NCBI GenBank assembly: GCA_937894795.1
Contig: CALCQV010000014.1
Location: forward strand, 1-41,298
Origin: an uncultured Bacteroidales bacterium
Lineage (GTDB): Bacteria; Bacteroidota; Bacteroidia; Bacteroidales; Lentimicrobiaceae
Direction: 5' to 3'
DNA: 41,298 nucleotides
Positions 18,011 through 25,608 of the stretch are shown here, piece after piece (the stretch's first letter is position 1; each line of letters starts with the position of its first letter). The notes beneath the pieces are model-generated. The model did not search any database. It was given only the letters and a program-made list of their open reading frames with translations, and was not told the DNA's origin. The position numbers and the translations under genes are program-made.

Positions 18011-18535
18011 TTATTGTTTTTTTACAACGATTGGAGGAGTAGCAATTGTATTACTTCTATTTAGATCACGATCCATGATATAGACTTCAAATTTGATCGT
18101 ATCAAAAGGAGATAAAATATTATTGACATTCAGGGTATCTTCAATTTCACCTCTTATTGCCTTGTTCTTGCCTGCCGGTGTCAGTATAGGTATACGGCCA
18201 TTAAATGTAGCGGTATCATAAACTATAGTCGAATCATTTATATAGGTTGGAGTAATCAGGAATATCTCTTTAAAAACTCCATTTTGCAATTCAAAATATT
18301 TGATAAACAGATTATAGTCGTATGGTGCAACCGTATCTTCTGAATATAATCCTATGTTACCATCCCCGTCAGTATAACTAAATTTTAAGACACCACGCTG
18401 ATCAATACCCTCACTATCGCGTAGCATAATAAAGTCCAAATACTTTATAACAGGTTCCGGAGGAAACTCCTCATACTTCTTACAGGCACCTGTGAGTAAG
18501 ACTAAAACAATCAATCCGGCTAATCTATATTTCAT
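18011..18535 (-). CDS. Small lipoprotein of unknown function
   Basis: I do not recognise this 174-aa protein. Residues 1-17 form a signal peptide ending TGAC, with Cys18 the likely lipidated residue, followed by KKYEEFPPEP. The remainder looks like a beta-rich domain with acidic loops (YTDGDGNIGLYSEDT), a pattern common in Bacteroidota surface lipoproteins. It sits 33 bases upstream of the transglutaminase-like lipoprotein and 51 bases after yedK, so co-transcription and a shared surface location are plausible. Confidence 0.75.
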   Translation of the reverse strand: MKYRLAGLIVLVLLTGACKKYEEFPPEPVIKYLDFIMLRDSEGIDQRGVLKFSYTDGDGNIGLYSEDTVAPYDYNLFIKYFELQNGVFKEIFLITPTYINDSTIVYDTATFNGRIPILTPAGKNKAIRGEIEDTLNVNNILSPFDTIKFEVYIMDRDLNRSNTIATPPIVVKKQ

Positions 18536-18586
18536 TCTAATATTAGTTTTCTAAACTTTATAAAACGCGCAATAATCATGCCGACC

Positions 18587-19270
18587 TCAAAACAAATCAC
18601 CATCAAAAAACTCCATAGGCTCACAAGCAGCAATTAACTCGGGACCTTCGGCTGAAGCTTTATTAACCGTTTCCGGAACCCTGTATCTTTTCATCTCACT
18701 TGAAGGGTAGGGTTTAAGCATTCCCTTCAAATTTACTTCATTGTAGCTTTGAAGCCATGAACGAAAATCAGATTTATCCAGAATTACAGGCATCCTATCA
18801 TGAATAGGCTTCATTATTTCATTAGCATCGGTGGTAATGATAGTGAATGAATTAATGAGTTGTCCATCTGAGCTTTGCCAATTATCCCAAATACCGGCAA
18901 AAGCAAATAAAGATTCATCCTTAAGGGTGAATCTGTATGGAAGCTTCCTTCCGGAATGCACCCACTCATAAAACCCATCAGCCGGGACCAGACAACGCTT
19001 TTCACGAAAACCTGACTTGAAGGAAGGCTTCTGATCTATGGTTTCACTTCGCGCATTAATTAATGGGGCTTTCGGTATTTCTTTTGACCACCTGGGTATG
19101 AGACCCCACCTGAACAACTGCAATTTTCCGGGCTCTTCTGAGGTAATGACAGGCAATAGCTGCGTGGGTGCCCCATTATATCGGGGTACATAAGGAGCAT
19201 TGCCTCCGGAAAGCTCAAAAAATAAGTTTATCTGTTTCTCATCTGCAGTAAGAGAAAATCTACCACACAT
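18587..19270 (-). CDS. yedK: SRAP-domain abasic-site protein (YedK/HMCES)
   Basis: Shields abasic sites in single-stranded DNA by a covalent thiazolidine bond formed by Cys2 after removal of Met1. The N terminus MCGRFSLT is diagnostic. By family pattern the other active-site residues are Asn72 (INARSE), Glu102 (GFYEW) and His157 (IHDRMPVIL). Length 227 aa is standard. It is the first gene of a minus-strand run whose other members are lipoproteins, so the neighbours give no functional support. No clear -7 box was seen in front of it. Confidence 0.95.
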   Translation of the reverse strand: MCGRFSLTADEKQINLFFELSGGNAPYVPRYNGAPTQLLPVITSEEPGKLQLFRWGLIPRWSKEIPKAPLINARSETIDQKPSFKSGFREKRCLVPADGFYEWVHSGRKLPYRFTLKDESLFAFAGIWDNWQSSDGQLINSFTIITTDANEIMKPIHDRMPVILDKSDFRSWLQSYNEVNLKGMLKPYPSSEMKRYRVPETVNKASAEGPELIAACEPMEFFDGDLF

Positions 19271-19384
19271 CTCTAAATGACTATAATGTTGATAATATTA
19301 TAACAAACTACCCCTGCATAATATTGTAAGAGTAAAATTAGCTTAAATAAACGGATCACAGTACCAGGGACTTCCCTTATTTCA

Positions 19385-19392
19385 TATATTTG
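19385..19392 (+). promoter_or_regulatory. Possible -7 box upstream of elbB
   Basis: TATATTTG matches TAnnTTTG, 82 bases before the elbB start. No TTG occurs at -33 spacing, and the octamer is easy to meet by chance in AT-rich DNA. Confidence 0.25.
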
Positions 19393-19474
19393 AACATTGA
19401 AATAATCAAGTTTAAAATAGAGTTGATATTTCGCTTTTTGTTACTTAACCCTCTCATTAAAGTAAATAAACGAT

Positions 19475-20122
19475 ATGAAGAAGTTCGCAGTAGTTCTTTC
19501 AGGTTGCGGTGTCAAAGATGGAGCAGAGATACATGAAGCAGTACTGACTTTACTGGCCATCAAAAAACATGGTGCTGATTATGAAATTTTTGCACCCGAC
19601 ATTAAGCAATATCACGTTGTAAACCACCTTAGTGGTAAAGTAATGCAGGAAGAGCGTAATGTCCTTGTTGAGTCAGCAAGGATTGCACGTGGAAATATCA
19701 AACCGCTAAGCGACTTTCAGGCACGTTCGTTTGATGCACTCGTATTTCCCGGTGGGTTTGGAGTAGCGAAAAACCTTTGCACTTATGCTTTTGAAGGAGA
19801 CAATTGCAAGGTAAACCCCGAGATTTCTAAAGCCATCAAAGATATGGTATCACTGCATAAGCCTGTTGGAGCGATGTGTATCTCACCCGTAATGATTTCA
19901 AAAGTATTGGGTAATATTGAAATGACTATTGGCGATGATGAGAAAACCATACGCGATGTTGAACATATGGGCTCAGTGCATAAAAAGACGAGTCATGGCG
20001 ATGTTGTTAAAGATCCCCACAGGTTGATCTACACTACACCATGTTATATGCTCGATGCGAATATTCTACAAATAGAATTGGGAACATATAACCTTATTGA
20101 AGCGATTATCAGGGACATTTGA
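19475..20122 (+). CDS. elbB: ElbB-like glyoxalase, DJ-1/PfpI superfamily
   Basis: A 215-aa class I glutamine-amidotransferase-like protein. It opens with KKFAVVLSGCGVKDGAEIHE, the signature of ElbB (formerly linked to isoprenoid biosynthesis). The nucleophile-elbow cysteine is Cys135 (VGAMCISP), and FPGGFGVAKN lies near residue 91. ElbB of E. coli has weak glyoxalase activity; the physiological role is unclear. It is a single plus-strand gene between two minus-strand groups. A weak inverted repeat (20121-20142, GAACCT/AGGTTC) follows its stop. Confidence 0.9.
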   Translation: MKKFAVVLSGCGVKDGAEIHEAVLTLLAIKKHGADYEIFAPDIKQYHVVNHLSGKVMQEERNVLVESARIARGNIKPLSDFQARSFDALVFPGGFGVAKNLCTYAFEGDNCKVNPEISKAIKDMVSLHKPVGAMCISPVMISKVLGNIEMTIGDDEKTIRDVEHMGSVHKKTSHGDVVKDPHRLIYTTPCYMLDANILQIELGTYNLIEAIIRDI

Positions 20123-20223
20123 ACCTATTCAAAATAAGGTTCTGTGTTTAAATAACAAGCTTTTCATTTACGGCATTGACCATTTACAGACAGATAATGG
20201 ATTTTCCTTGTATTGACAATGGG

Positions 20224-20925
20224 CTATTCGTTCTCCCTGCTGGATAATTCATTGTCTGACTTTCCGCCTACTACAATAACTATTTCACCTTTAGGTTCAT
20301 GCTCAGCATAATAATTTGCCAATTCCTGCAGCGTACCACGACGGTGCTCTTCATAGATTTTTGAGATTTCTCTGGAAACACATCCTTTCCTTTCAGAGCC
20401 AAGTGCTTCAGCTAATTGAAGCATTGTTTTGGCTAATCTGAATGGTGATTCATAGAGTACGATAGTCTGATCTAACTTTGCCAAATAATTTAATCGTGTT
20501 TTTCTTCCTTTCTTGTGAGGAAGGAATCCTTCAAAGTAGAACCTGTCACAAGGCAGTCCGGATGCAACCAAAGCAGGAATAAAGGCAGTTGCACCGGGTA
20601 GACATTCAACTTCAATACCTGCTTCCAGGCAAGTACGTACTAGTAAAAAGCCGGGATCAGATATACCCGGTGTCCCCGCATCGGTGACTATGGCAACCGT
20701 TTCTCCGGCGTTAATTCGCTTTGCTATAATCTCAGCGGTCTGATGTTCATTATGCTGATGATGCGATTGCATCTTATTTTCAATGTTATAGTGTTTTAGC
20801 AGAATGCCTGTCTTACGCGTATCTTCAGCCAGAACCAGGCCTACTTCCTTTAAAATTCTGATAGCTCGTAGGGTAATATCTTCAAGATTTCCCACCGGTG
20901 TTGGCACTATATATAGTTTCGACAT
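20224..20925 (-). CDS. rsmI: 16S rRNA 2'-O-ribose C1402 methyltransferase
   Basis: SAM-dependent tetrapyrrole-methylase-fold enzyme that methylates the ribose of C1402 in the decoding centre of 16S rRNA. The start YIVPTPVGNLEDITLRA is diagnostic, followed by EDTRKTGILLKHY, the glycine-rich VTDAGTPGISDPG and FEGFLPHKKGRK. Length 233 aa is shorter than the E. coli enzyme (286 aa) and lacks its C-terminal part, which is common in Bacteroidota. It follows the M28 peptidase by 18 bases on the same strand. Confidence 0.95.
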   Translation of the reverse strand: MSKLYIVPTPVGNLEDITLRAIRILKEVGLVLAEDTRKTGILLKHYNIENKMQSHHQHNEHQTAEIIAKRINAGETVAIVTDAGTPGISDPGFLLVRTCLEAGIEVECLPGATAFIPALVASGLPCDRFYFEGFLPHKKGRKTRLNYLAKLDQTIVLYESPFRLAKTMLQLAEALGSERKGCVSREISKIYEEHRRGTLQELANYYAEHEPKGEIVIVVGGKSDNELSSRENE

Positions 20926-20943
20926 CCCCTTATTGATATAATG

Positions 20944-22245
20944 CTATAATAAATTGATAAAATCCCTTATTAACCGGAATATATCCTCATACTCCGTAAG
21001 AGGAACAAGTTGCGACTTGTCTTTCAAACTGTGATATTCTATGTGTTCACTTCCCATAGAATAAATAAATACTGCAGGCACTCCCTTTTTATAAAATGGG
21101 CAATGGTCACTATTACAACTCTCACCGCGCTTAACCACCTTTAAAATATATTCGTTTTCGGCATTAATCTTCACCATCTTCTCGAAATACTCAGGATATT
21201 GGACTCCATTAACCATTGTAATCCCTTCACTTCCGGTACCAACCATATCCAGATTGATAAGAAACCTGATTTTATTTAAAGGGAAAAGTGAATTCTCTGC
21301 TGCATATTGTGAACCTCTTAATCCTATTTCTTCGCCGGCTAAAGCCATGAATACAATATTATAAGGTAACCTGTTCTCGGCTTTGGAGTAATAATCAGCC
21401 AGATCCAGCATCATTGCTGTTCCACTGGCATTATCATTTGCTCCGGGAAAATATGCATCTTTACCCATCATCCCCAGATGGTCATAATGTGCCGTGATAA
21501 CTACAAATGAATCCGAATCTGATGTTCCCGGAAGATATCCTATCACATTACTAACCTTGTAGTTATCAACTGCTTCCAGTACAACATTTATATCAGCAAA
21601 TGATGGCTTGGAAGACATCACTCTGTTAACCACATTAAAGACAGGATAAGAAAGTACTTTATCAGCTGAATTAACACTCCAGGCAACACTGTTTTTATCA
21701 ATGACATAAATAAATCCTGCACAGTTAATGTAGTTGTTCCGGGAAAGTGAATCAGTCAATTTCTTGTATTTCCCTTTTGCTAATCCGGTATTGAATACGA
21801 TTAAAGTTTTACTAAGATCCCTTTTCTTTAATTTTTCTATTTTACGGTATCGCTTAAACCATGTTGAATCTATTTCAATAAGTTTAAAAGCACCTTCTAC
21901 CGTTGGACTTCCGGTAATAACAGCAAACTCCTCACCCGGCTTTAATATAGTGCCGTCTATTTTCATAGAAACGATGGACGGGTAAGTTTTAACATTCACA
22001 TGAAAGTTCTGCTTAAATCCTTCTTCAAATGACTTAAGTCCTGTATTTCTCATTTCATTTGTGAGGTACTCAGCGGCAATTCCACATCCATTATTAACAT
22101 ATCCTCTTCCAAACATTGATGCAGATGAAAGAGTATCCATAATTATCCGCGCCCGAACTATATTCTGGGCAGTAATACCATTACCTGAATAAAGTATAAT
22201 CGGAAGACAAAACCACAAGAGAACACGTAATATCCGGTTTGTCAT
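20944..22245 (-). CDS. M28-family zinc aminopeptidase, exported
   Basis: A secreted or periplasmic metallopeptidase of 433 aa with a signal peptide (about 1-27). A PA-like insert region precedes the catalytic domain at about 235-433. The two-zinc site is complete: His253 and Asp255 (TAHYDH), bridging Asp271 (GANDNASG), Glu305-Glu306 (AGEEIGLRG), Asp333 (LDMVG) and His405 (EYHS). It probably trims N-terminal residues from peptides taken up for nutrition. It lies between a conserved hypothetical gene (14-base gap) and rsmI (18-base gap), so it is likely the middle of a three-gene operon. Confidence 0.92.
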   Translation of the reverse strand: MTNRILRVLLWFCLPIILYSGNGITAQNIVRARIIMDTLSSASMFGRGYVNNGCGIAAEYLTNEMRNTGLKSFEEGFKQNFHVNVKTYPSIVSMKIDGTILKPGEEFAVITGSPTVEGAFKLIEIDSTWFKRYRKIEKLKKRDLSKTLIVFNTGLAKGKYKKLTDSLSRNNYINCAGFIYVIDKNSVAWSVNSADKVLSYPVFNVVNRVMSSKPSFADINVVLEAVDNYKVSNVIGYLPGTSDSDSFVVITAHYDHLGMMGKDAYFPGANDNASGTAMMLDLADYYSKAENRLPYNIVFMALAGEEIGLRGSQYAAENSLFPLNKIRFLINLDMVGTGSEGITMVNGVQYPEYFEKMVKINAENEYILKVVKRGESCNSDHCPFYKKGVPAVFIYSMGSEHIEYHSLKDKSQLVPLTEYEDIFRLIRDFINLL

Positions 22246-22259
22246 TGAGCTTTAAAGTA

Positions 22260-23189
22260 TTAAAGGTACCGCCTGTTAATAAAGGATTTTAATTTATTAA
22301 AAGCTTCATTGTTTTCATTCCAGCCGAGGGTTGATTTCAGGCTGTTAAAAATATTATCAGCATTATTCATTGAGCCACAAGAATTAAGACGATTTATGGC
22401 ATCATTATATAGTTCTATCCGTCCCTCAAAAAGATCATTTACAAATTGGAATTTTTCATTAATTCCAATGGCATTTTTCAAATCTTGAATCGGCTTGAGT
22501 TGCATTTTATGTGCAAGAGTTTGATCAGACTTGCCCTGATTAATCTTATCTATTACCGTTGGTATCTCATTCTTCAGCTTATCAGCCAAAGTAGGAGTGC
22601 CAAAGAGGTCGCCGGGTATTGGTTTATTCCTAGTAACTGTTTCATTTGCCGGCCTTTTATTCATTTCAGAAACTTCTTGTACCGGTGTTTTATTAGTTGT
22701 TATGTCGGGAATGACCGCAGCCTTTTCTTGTGGAGGTACATTATAAATCTCTGAAACTTCAGGTTCTTGGTCAGAAGCATGTGGCTCTTTTAAAATCTCA
22801 TTGCTTTCAACTTCAACCTTGTTAAATGACATCAGGGGGATATTGTCAAAAGTAGTTTGCTCAATTCGGGTATTCTCAGAGTGAACTTCTGCAAGTTCTA
22901 TTGGAGATTCCGTTACCGGCAAAACATCCTCTGTATTGGTATTCTTCACCGGTTCAGGGATTAACTCTTTCCGGATTTCAGGCACTGCTTCTTCCAATTT
23001 ACTACTAATGATTTTGTTGCCATTTATTATTTCCAGCCTGATTTGTTCTGTTGCAAGATAAGCCTGTCGGAGTAAATCCAGAATAATATCTGTTTCAAGT
23101 ATGCTTAGAGTGTTATTTTCCTTAACCGAATTGATGCGTGAAGTTAATTTATCAATCAATAAATTAAGGTCATTCAGTTTACTTTCCAT
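22260..23189 (-). CDS. Conserved hypothetical protein with acidic linker
   Basis: I set the start at the ATG at 23189 (309 aa), because the coiled-coil-like region MESKLNDLNLLIDKL begins there. An upstream ATG at 23300 would add 37 residues of poor quality. The N-terminal third (1-70) is helical, and the middle (75-185) is acidic and low in complexity, probably disordered. The last 120 residues form a conserved helical block from PGDLFGTPTLADKL, including KPIQDLKNAIGINEKFQF, to the end. I recall this arrangement as widespread and uncharacterised in Bacteroidota. No enzyme motif, signal peptide or membrane helix is evident. It heads the run with the M28 peptidase and rsmI, divergent from tdk. 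Confidence 0.75.
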   Translation of the reverse strand: MESKLNDLNLLIDKLTSRINSVKENNTLSILETDIILDLLRQAYLATEQIRLEIINGNKIISSKLEEAVPEIRKELIPEPVKNTNTEDVLPVTESPIELAEVHSENTRIEQTTFDNIPLMSFNKVEVESNEILKEPHASDQEPEVSEIYNVPPQEKAAVIPDITTNKTPVQEVSEMNKRPANETVTRNKPIPGDLFGTPTLADKLKNEIPTVIDKINQGKSDQTLAHKMQLKPIQDLKNAIGINEKFQFVNDLFEGRIELYNDAINRLNSCGSMNNADNIFNSLKSTLGWNENNEAFNKLKSFINRRYL

Positions 23190-23357
23190 TTTATGATGCT
23201 TTGATAGGTAGTTTTTATAACGTGATAAAGATGAATTTTTGTACATTGCAGCCTGATAATTCCATATCAAATTGACAAATGATATGCCTATTATCAGCAA
23301 ATTACAAAAATTATTACAGCCTATAAAAGTATAAAGAAATCAGTGGAGTTATAAATA

Positions 23358-23936
23358 ATGTTTCTCGAAAGTTCGAATCTAACATCACAGCGTCGCGGAT
23401 GGATTGAGGTAATCTGCGGCTCAATGTTCTCAGGAAAAACTGAGGAACTGATCCGACGGCTAAACCGGGCAAGAATTGCACGACAAAGGGTTGAAATCTT
23501 TAAACCGATGATTGACACAAGGTATGATGAAACCAATGTGGTTTCACATGATGAAAATTCCATACTTTCAACACCGGTAAGTTCTGCCACTCAAATTCTG
23601 CTCCTCACAAATAATGTTGATGTAGTTGGCATAGATGAAGTGCAATTTTTTGATGATGAAATTGTTGATGTATGTAATAAACTGGCTCGTCAAAATATAA
23701 GGGTTATTGTTGCCGGCCTGGATATGGACTTTGCCGGAAATCCCTTTGGGCCAATGCCATCACTGATGGCTACAGCTGAATATGTTACCAAAGTACACGC
23801 TATATGCATTAGATGCGGAAATTTGGCACAATATTCCTTTAGAAAATCATCAGATCAGAAACTGGTAATGCTGGGTGAAACTGAAAGTTATGAACCGCTT
23901 TGCCGTACATGCTATGAACTTGAAAGGAAGAAATAG
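23358..23936 (+). CDS. tdk: Thymidine kinase, type II
   Basis: Salvages thymidine to dTMP with ATP. The P-loop GSMFSGKT is at 21-28, the catalytic DE pair at Asp93-Glu94 (GIDEVQFF), and AGLDMDFAG follows. A structural zinc site is formed by Cys150, Cys153, Cys182 and Cys185. Length 192 aa is standard for the family. The gene is divergent from the conserved hypothetical gene; no -7 box was found in the 168-base gap. The first cyclophilin gene follows after 65 bases with its own candidate -7 box. Confidence 0.96.
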   Translation: MFLESSNLTSQRRGWIEVICGSMFSGKTEELIRRLNRARIARQRVEIFKPMIDTRYDETNVVSHDENSILSTPVSSATQILLLTNNVDVVGIDEVQFFDDEIVDVCNKLARQNIRVIVAGLDMDFAGNPFGPMPSLMATAEYVTKVHAICIRCGNLAQYSFRKSSDQKLVMLGETESYEPLCRTCYELERKK

Positions 23937-23974
23937 CCTGAATACAGAAAACAGCTACCAGTGACTATTTTACT

Positions 23975-23982
23975 TAATTTTG
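23975..23982 (+). promoter_or_regulatory. Candidate -7 box for the cyclophilin genes
   Basis: TAATTTTG is an exact TAnnTTTG match 19 bases before the start codon, so the leader would be only about 14 bases. No -33 TTG is visible. Confidence 0.35.
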
Positions 23983-24001
23983 CAAAAGAATTATTCAGCT
24001 T

Positions 24002-24880
24002 ATGAAGCTTTATCAACTTATACGGTTAACAGGCTTATTCTTACTTATATCTGTTAATGTACTTTCAGTTACCGGTCAGGCAGCTTTGCAAAGTCCAATA
24101 GACAGCCAATCACAATTCATGGATGAAACAGTAGTCATTTCAACTACTTTAGGTGATATCCATGTAAAGCTATATAAAGACACGCCTCTTCACAGCAATA
24201 ACTTTATTAAGTTGGCCAAAGAATCATATTTTGACCGAACTCTGTTTCACAGGGTGATAGAAGGATTTATGATTCAGGGAGGTGACCCTGATTCCAAAGG
24301 AGCAAAGGCAGGTATAGAACTCGGTAATGGAGGTCCCGGATATGACCTGCCTGCAGAGATACTCCCAAACCATATGCATGTAAGGGGAGTGCTGGCTGCC
24401 GCCCGCGAATCTGACGAAGTCAATCCCTTCCGTCTGTCATCAGGTTCACAATTTTATATTGTACAAGGCAAGAAGTTTACCGATGTTACACTTGATGAGG
24501 TTGAAAAAAAACAATATTCAATTGCTAAACAGCGCATCTTTGTTAATATAATGAACAGGCCTGAGAATCTTGAATTAAGAAATGAGTTTCTTGCAGCCGA
24601 TTCTAAAGCCGACTCATTACGCTTCAAATTCCTTTTGGATACTCTTAACGGTATGATGGATAAAGAATATGCATTGACAACGCCTTTTAAAATTTCCGCC
24701 GAGAAAAGAGATATTTATAAATCTATAGGTGGCGCACCGCATCTGGATGGCAGTTATACCATTTTTGGCGAAGTGATAAGTGGCATGGATGTTGTTGATA
24801 AAATTGCTGCCGTAAAAAGAGACGAAAATGACCGACCACTCGAAGACATAGAAATGCATGTTTACCTGTTGGAGGAATAA
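24002..24880 (+). CDS. Exported cyclophilin-type peptidyl-prolyl isomerase with a long insert
   Basis: Catalyses proline cis-trans isomerisation during folding outside the cytoplasm. A signal peptide covers about 1-25, ending before QAAL. The cyclophilin core contains FHRVIEGFMIQGG (Arg84, Phe89, Gln92), SSGSQFYIVQG (Gln150, Phe151) and PHLDGSYTIFGEV (His247, Phe255). Between the second and third blocks is a helical, charged insert of about 85 residues (157-241), much longer than in ordinary cyclophilins. Catalytic residues are retained, so it is probably active. It is followed after 41 bases by a second, shorter paralogue. Confidence 0.93.
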   Translation: MKLYQLIRLTGLFLLISVNVLSVTGQAALQSPIDSQSQFMDETVVISTTLGDIHVKLYKDTPLHSNNFIKLAKESYFDRTLFHRVIEGFMIQGGDPDSKGAKAGIELGNGGPGYDLPAEILPNHMHVRGVLAAARESDEVNPFRLSSGSQFYIVQGKKFTDVTLDEVEKKQYSIAKQRIFVNIMNRPENLELRNEFLAADSKADSLRFKFLLDTLNGMMDKEYALTTPFKISAEKRDIYKSIGGAPHLDGSYTIFGEVISGMDVVDKIAAVKRDENDRPLEDIEMHVYLLEE

Positions 24881-24921
24881 TCGGAAATCAAACTTTATAG
24901 TTGAAAATTAAAATAAGAATC

Positions 24922-25563
24922 ATGAAAAAATCAATATTGGCAATTCTGATACTCTTTACCGTAATTGCTGCATCAGGCCAGACTAAGACACCTACAACCA
25001 CAAAACCGACTACTGTACTAATAGAAACAGAATATGGGAATATGACAGCAATACTTTATGATGACACACCGGGTCACCGTGATAATTTCCTGAAACTCAT
25101 AAAGCAAGGTTGGTATAATGGCTCAGTATTTCACAGGGTAATAAATAAATTCATGATTCAGGGTGGCGGACAAGGTTCAAAAAACGATCCCGGATATACC
25201 ATTCCTGCTGAAATAAGACCTAATCATTTTCATAAAAAAGGGGCGTTGGCAGCCGCTCGCCAAGGCGATCAGGTTAATCCTAAGAAAAATTCATCAGGAT
25301 CCCAGTTCTATATTGTACAAGGCATGGTTCTTCAACCTACTCAAATTGATATGTTTGAAAAGCAAACCGGTAAAAAAGTTTCACCTGAACGTCGTAAAGT
25401 TTACTCAACCATTGGTGGCACTCCACATCTCGATGATGATTATACAGTATTCGGCGAGGTAATTAAAGGCCTTGAGGTTATTGACAAGATTGCAGCCGTA
25501 CAAACAGGTGCTGGCGATCGTCCGGTCAAGGATGTGAAGATGAAAATTACTGTTGTTAAATAA
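24922..25563 (+). CDS. Exported cyclophilin-type peptidyl-prolyl isomerase
   Basis: Second cyclophilin of a tandem pair. I start at ATG 24922 (213 aa), which opens a clean signal peptide MKKSILAILILFTVIAASG; the upstream TTG at 24901 only adds a polar extension. A Thr/Pro-rich linker (21-31) leads to the core with FHRVINKFMIQGG, SSGSQFYIVQG and PHLDDDYTVFGEV. Its insert between the last two blocks is about 27 residues (135-161), against about 85 in the upstream copy. It was probably produced by an old duplication. Folding targets are unknown. Confidence 0.93.
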   Translation: MKKSILAILILFTVIAASGQTKTPTTTKPTTVLIETEYGNMTAILYDDTPGHRDNFLKLIKQGWYNGSVFHRVINKFMIQGGGQGSKNDPGYTIPAEIRPNHFHKKGALAAARQGDQVNPKKNSSGSQFYIVQGMVLQPTQIDMFEKQTGKKVSPERRKVYSTIGGTPHLDDDYTVFGEVIKGLEVIDKIAAVQTGAGDRPVKDVKMKITVVK

Positions 25564-25578
25564 TTATTGAAATTTAAA

Positions 25579-25601
25579 TACCTGATGTTGAACATCAGGT
25601 A
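25579..25601 (+). promoter_or_regulatory. Palindrome immediately before pheS
   Basis: Two perfect 11-base arms (TACCTGATGTT and AACATCAGGTA) surround one central G. As RNA it would fold as a 9-bp stem with a 5-base loop. It ends 7 bases before the pheS start codon, where it could hinder ribosome entry, or it could be a protein site. There is no T-tract, so a terminator is unlikely. Confidence 0.5.
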
Positions 25602-25608
25602 AAAATGT

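Noticed and set aside
20121..20142. Inverted repeat after elbB as a terminator
   Set aside because: The GAACCT/AGGTTC stem is short, has a bulge near the loop and lacks a clear T-tract, so I did not list it as a feature.
22998..23300. Longer N terminus for the conserved hypothetical protein, starting at 23300
   Set aside because: The added 37 residues do not form a convincing signal or membrane helix, and the regular heptad-like sequence begins at the internal Met encoded at 23189.
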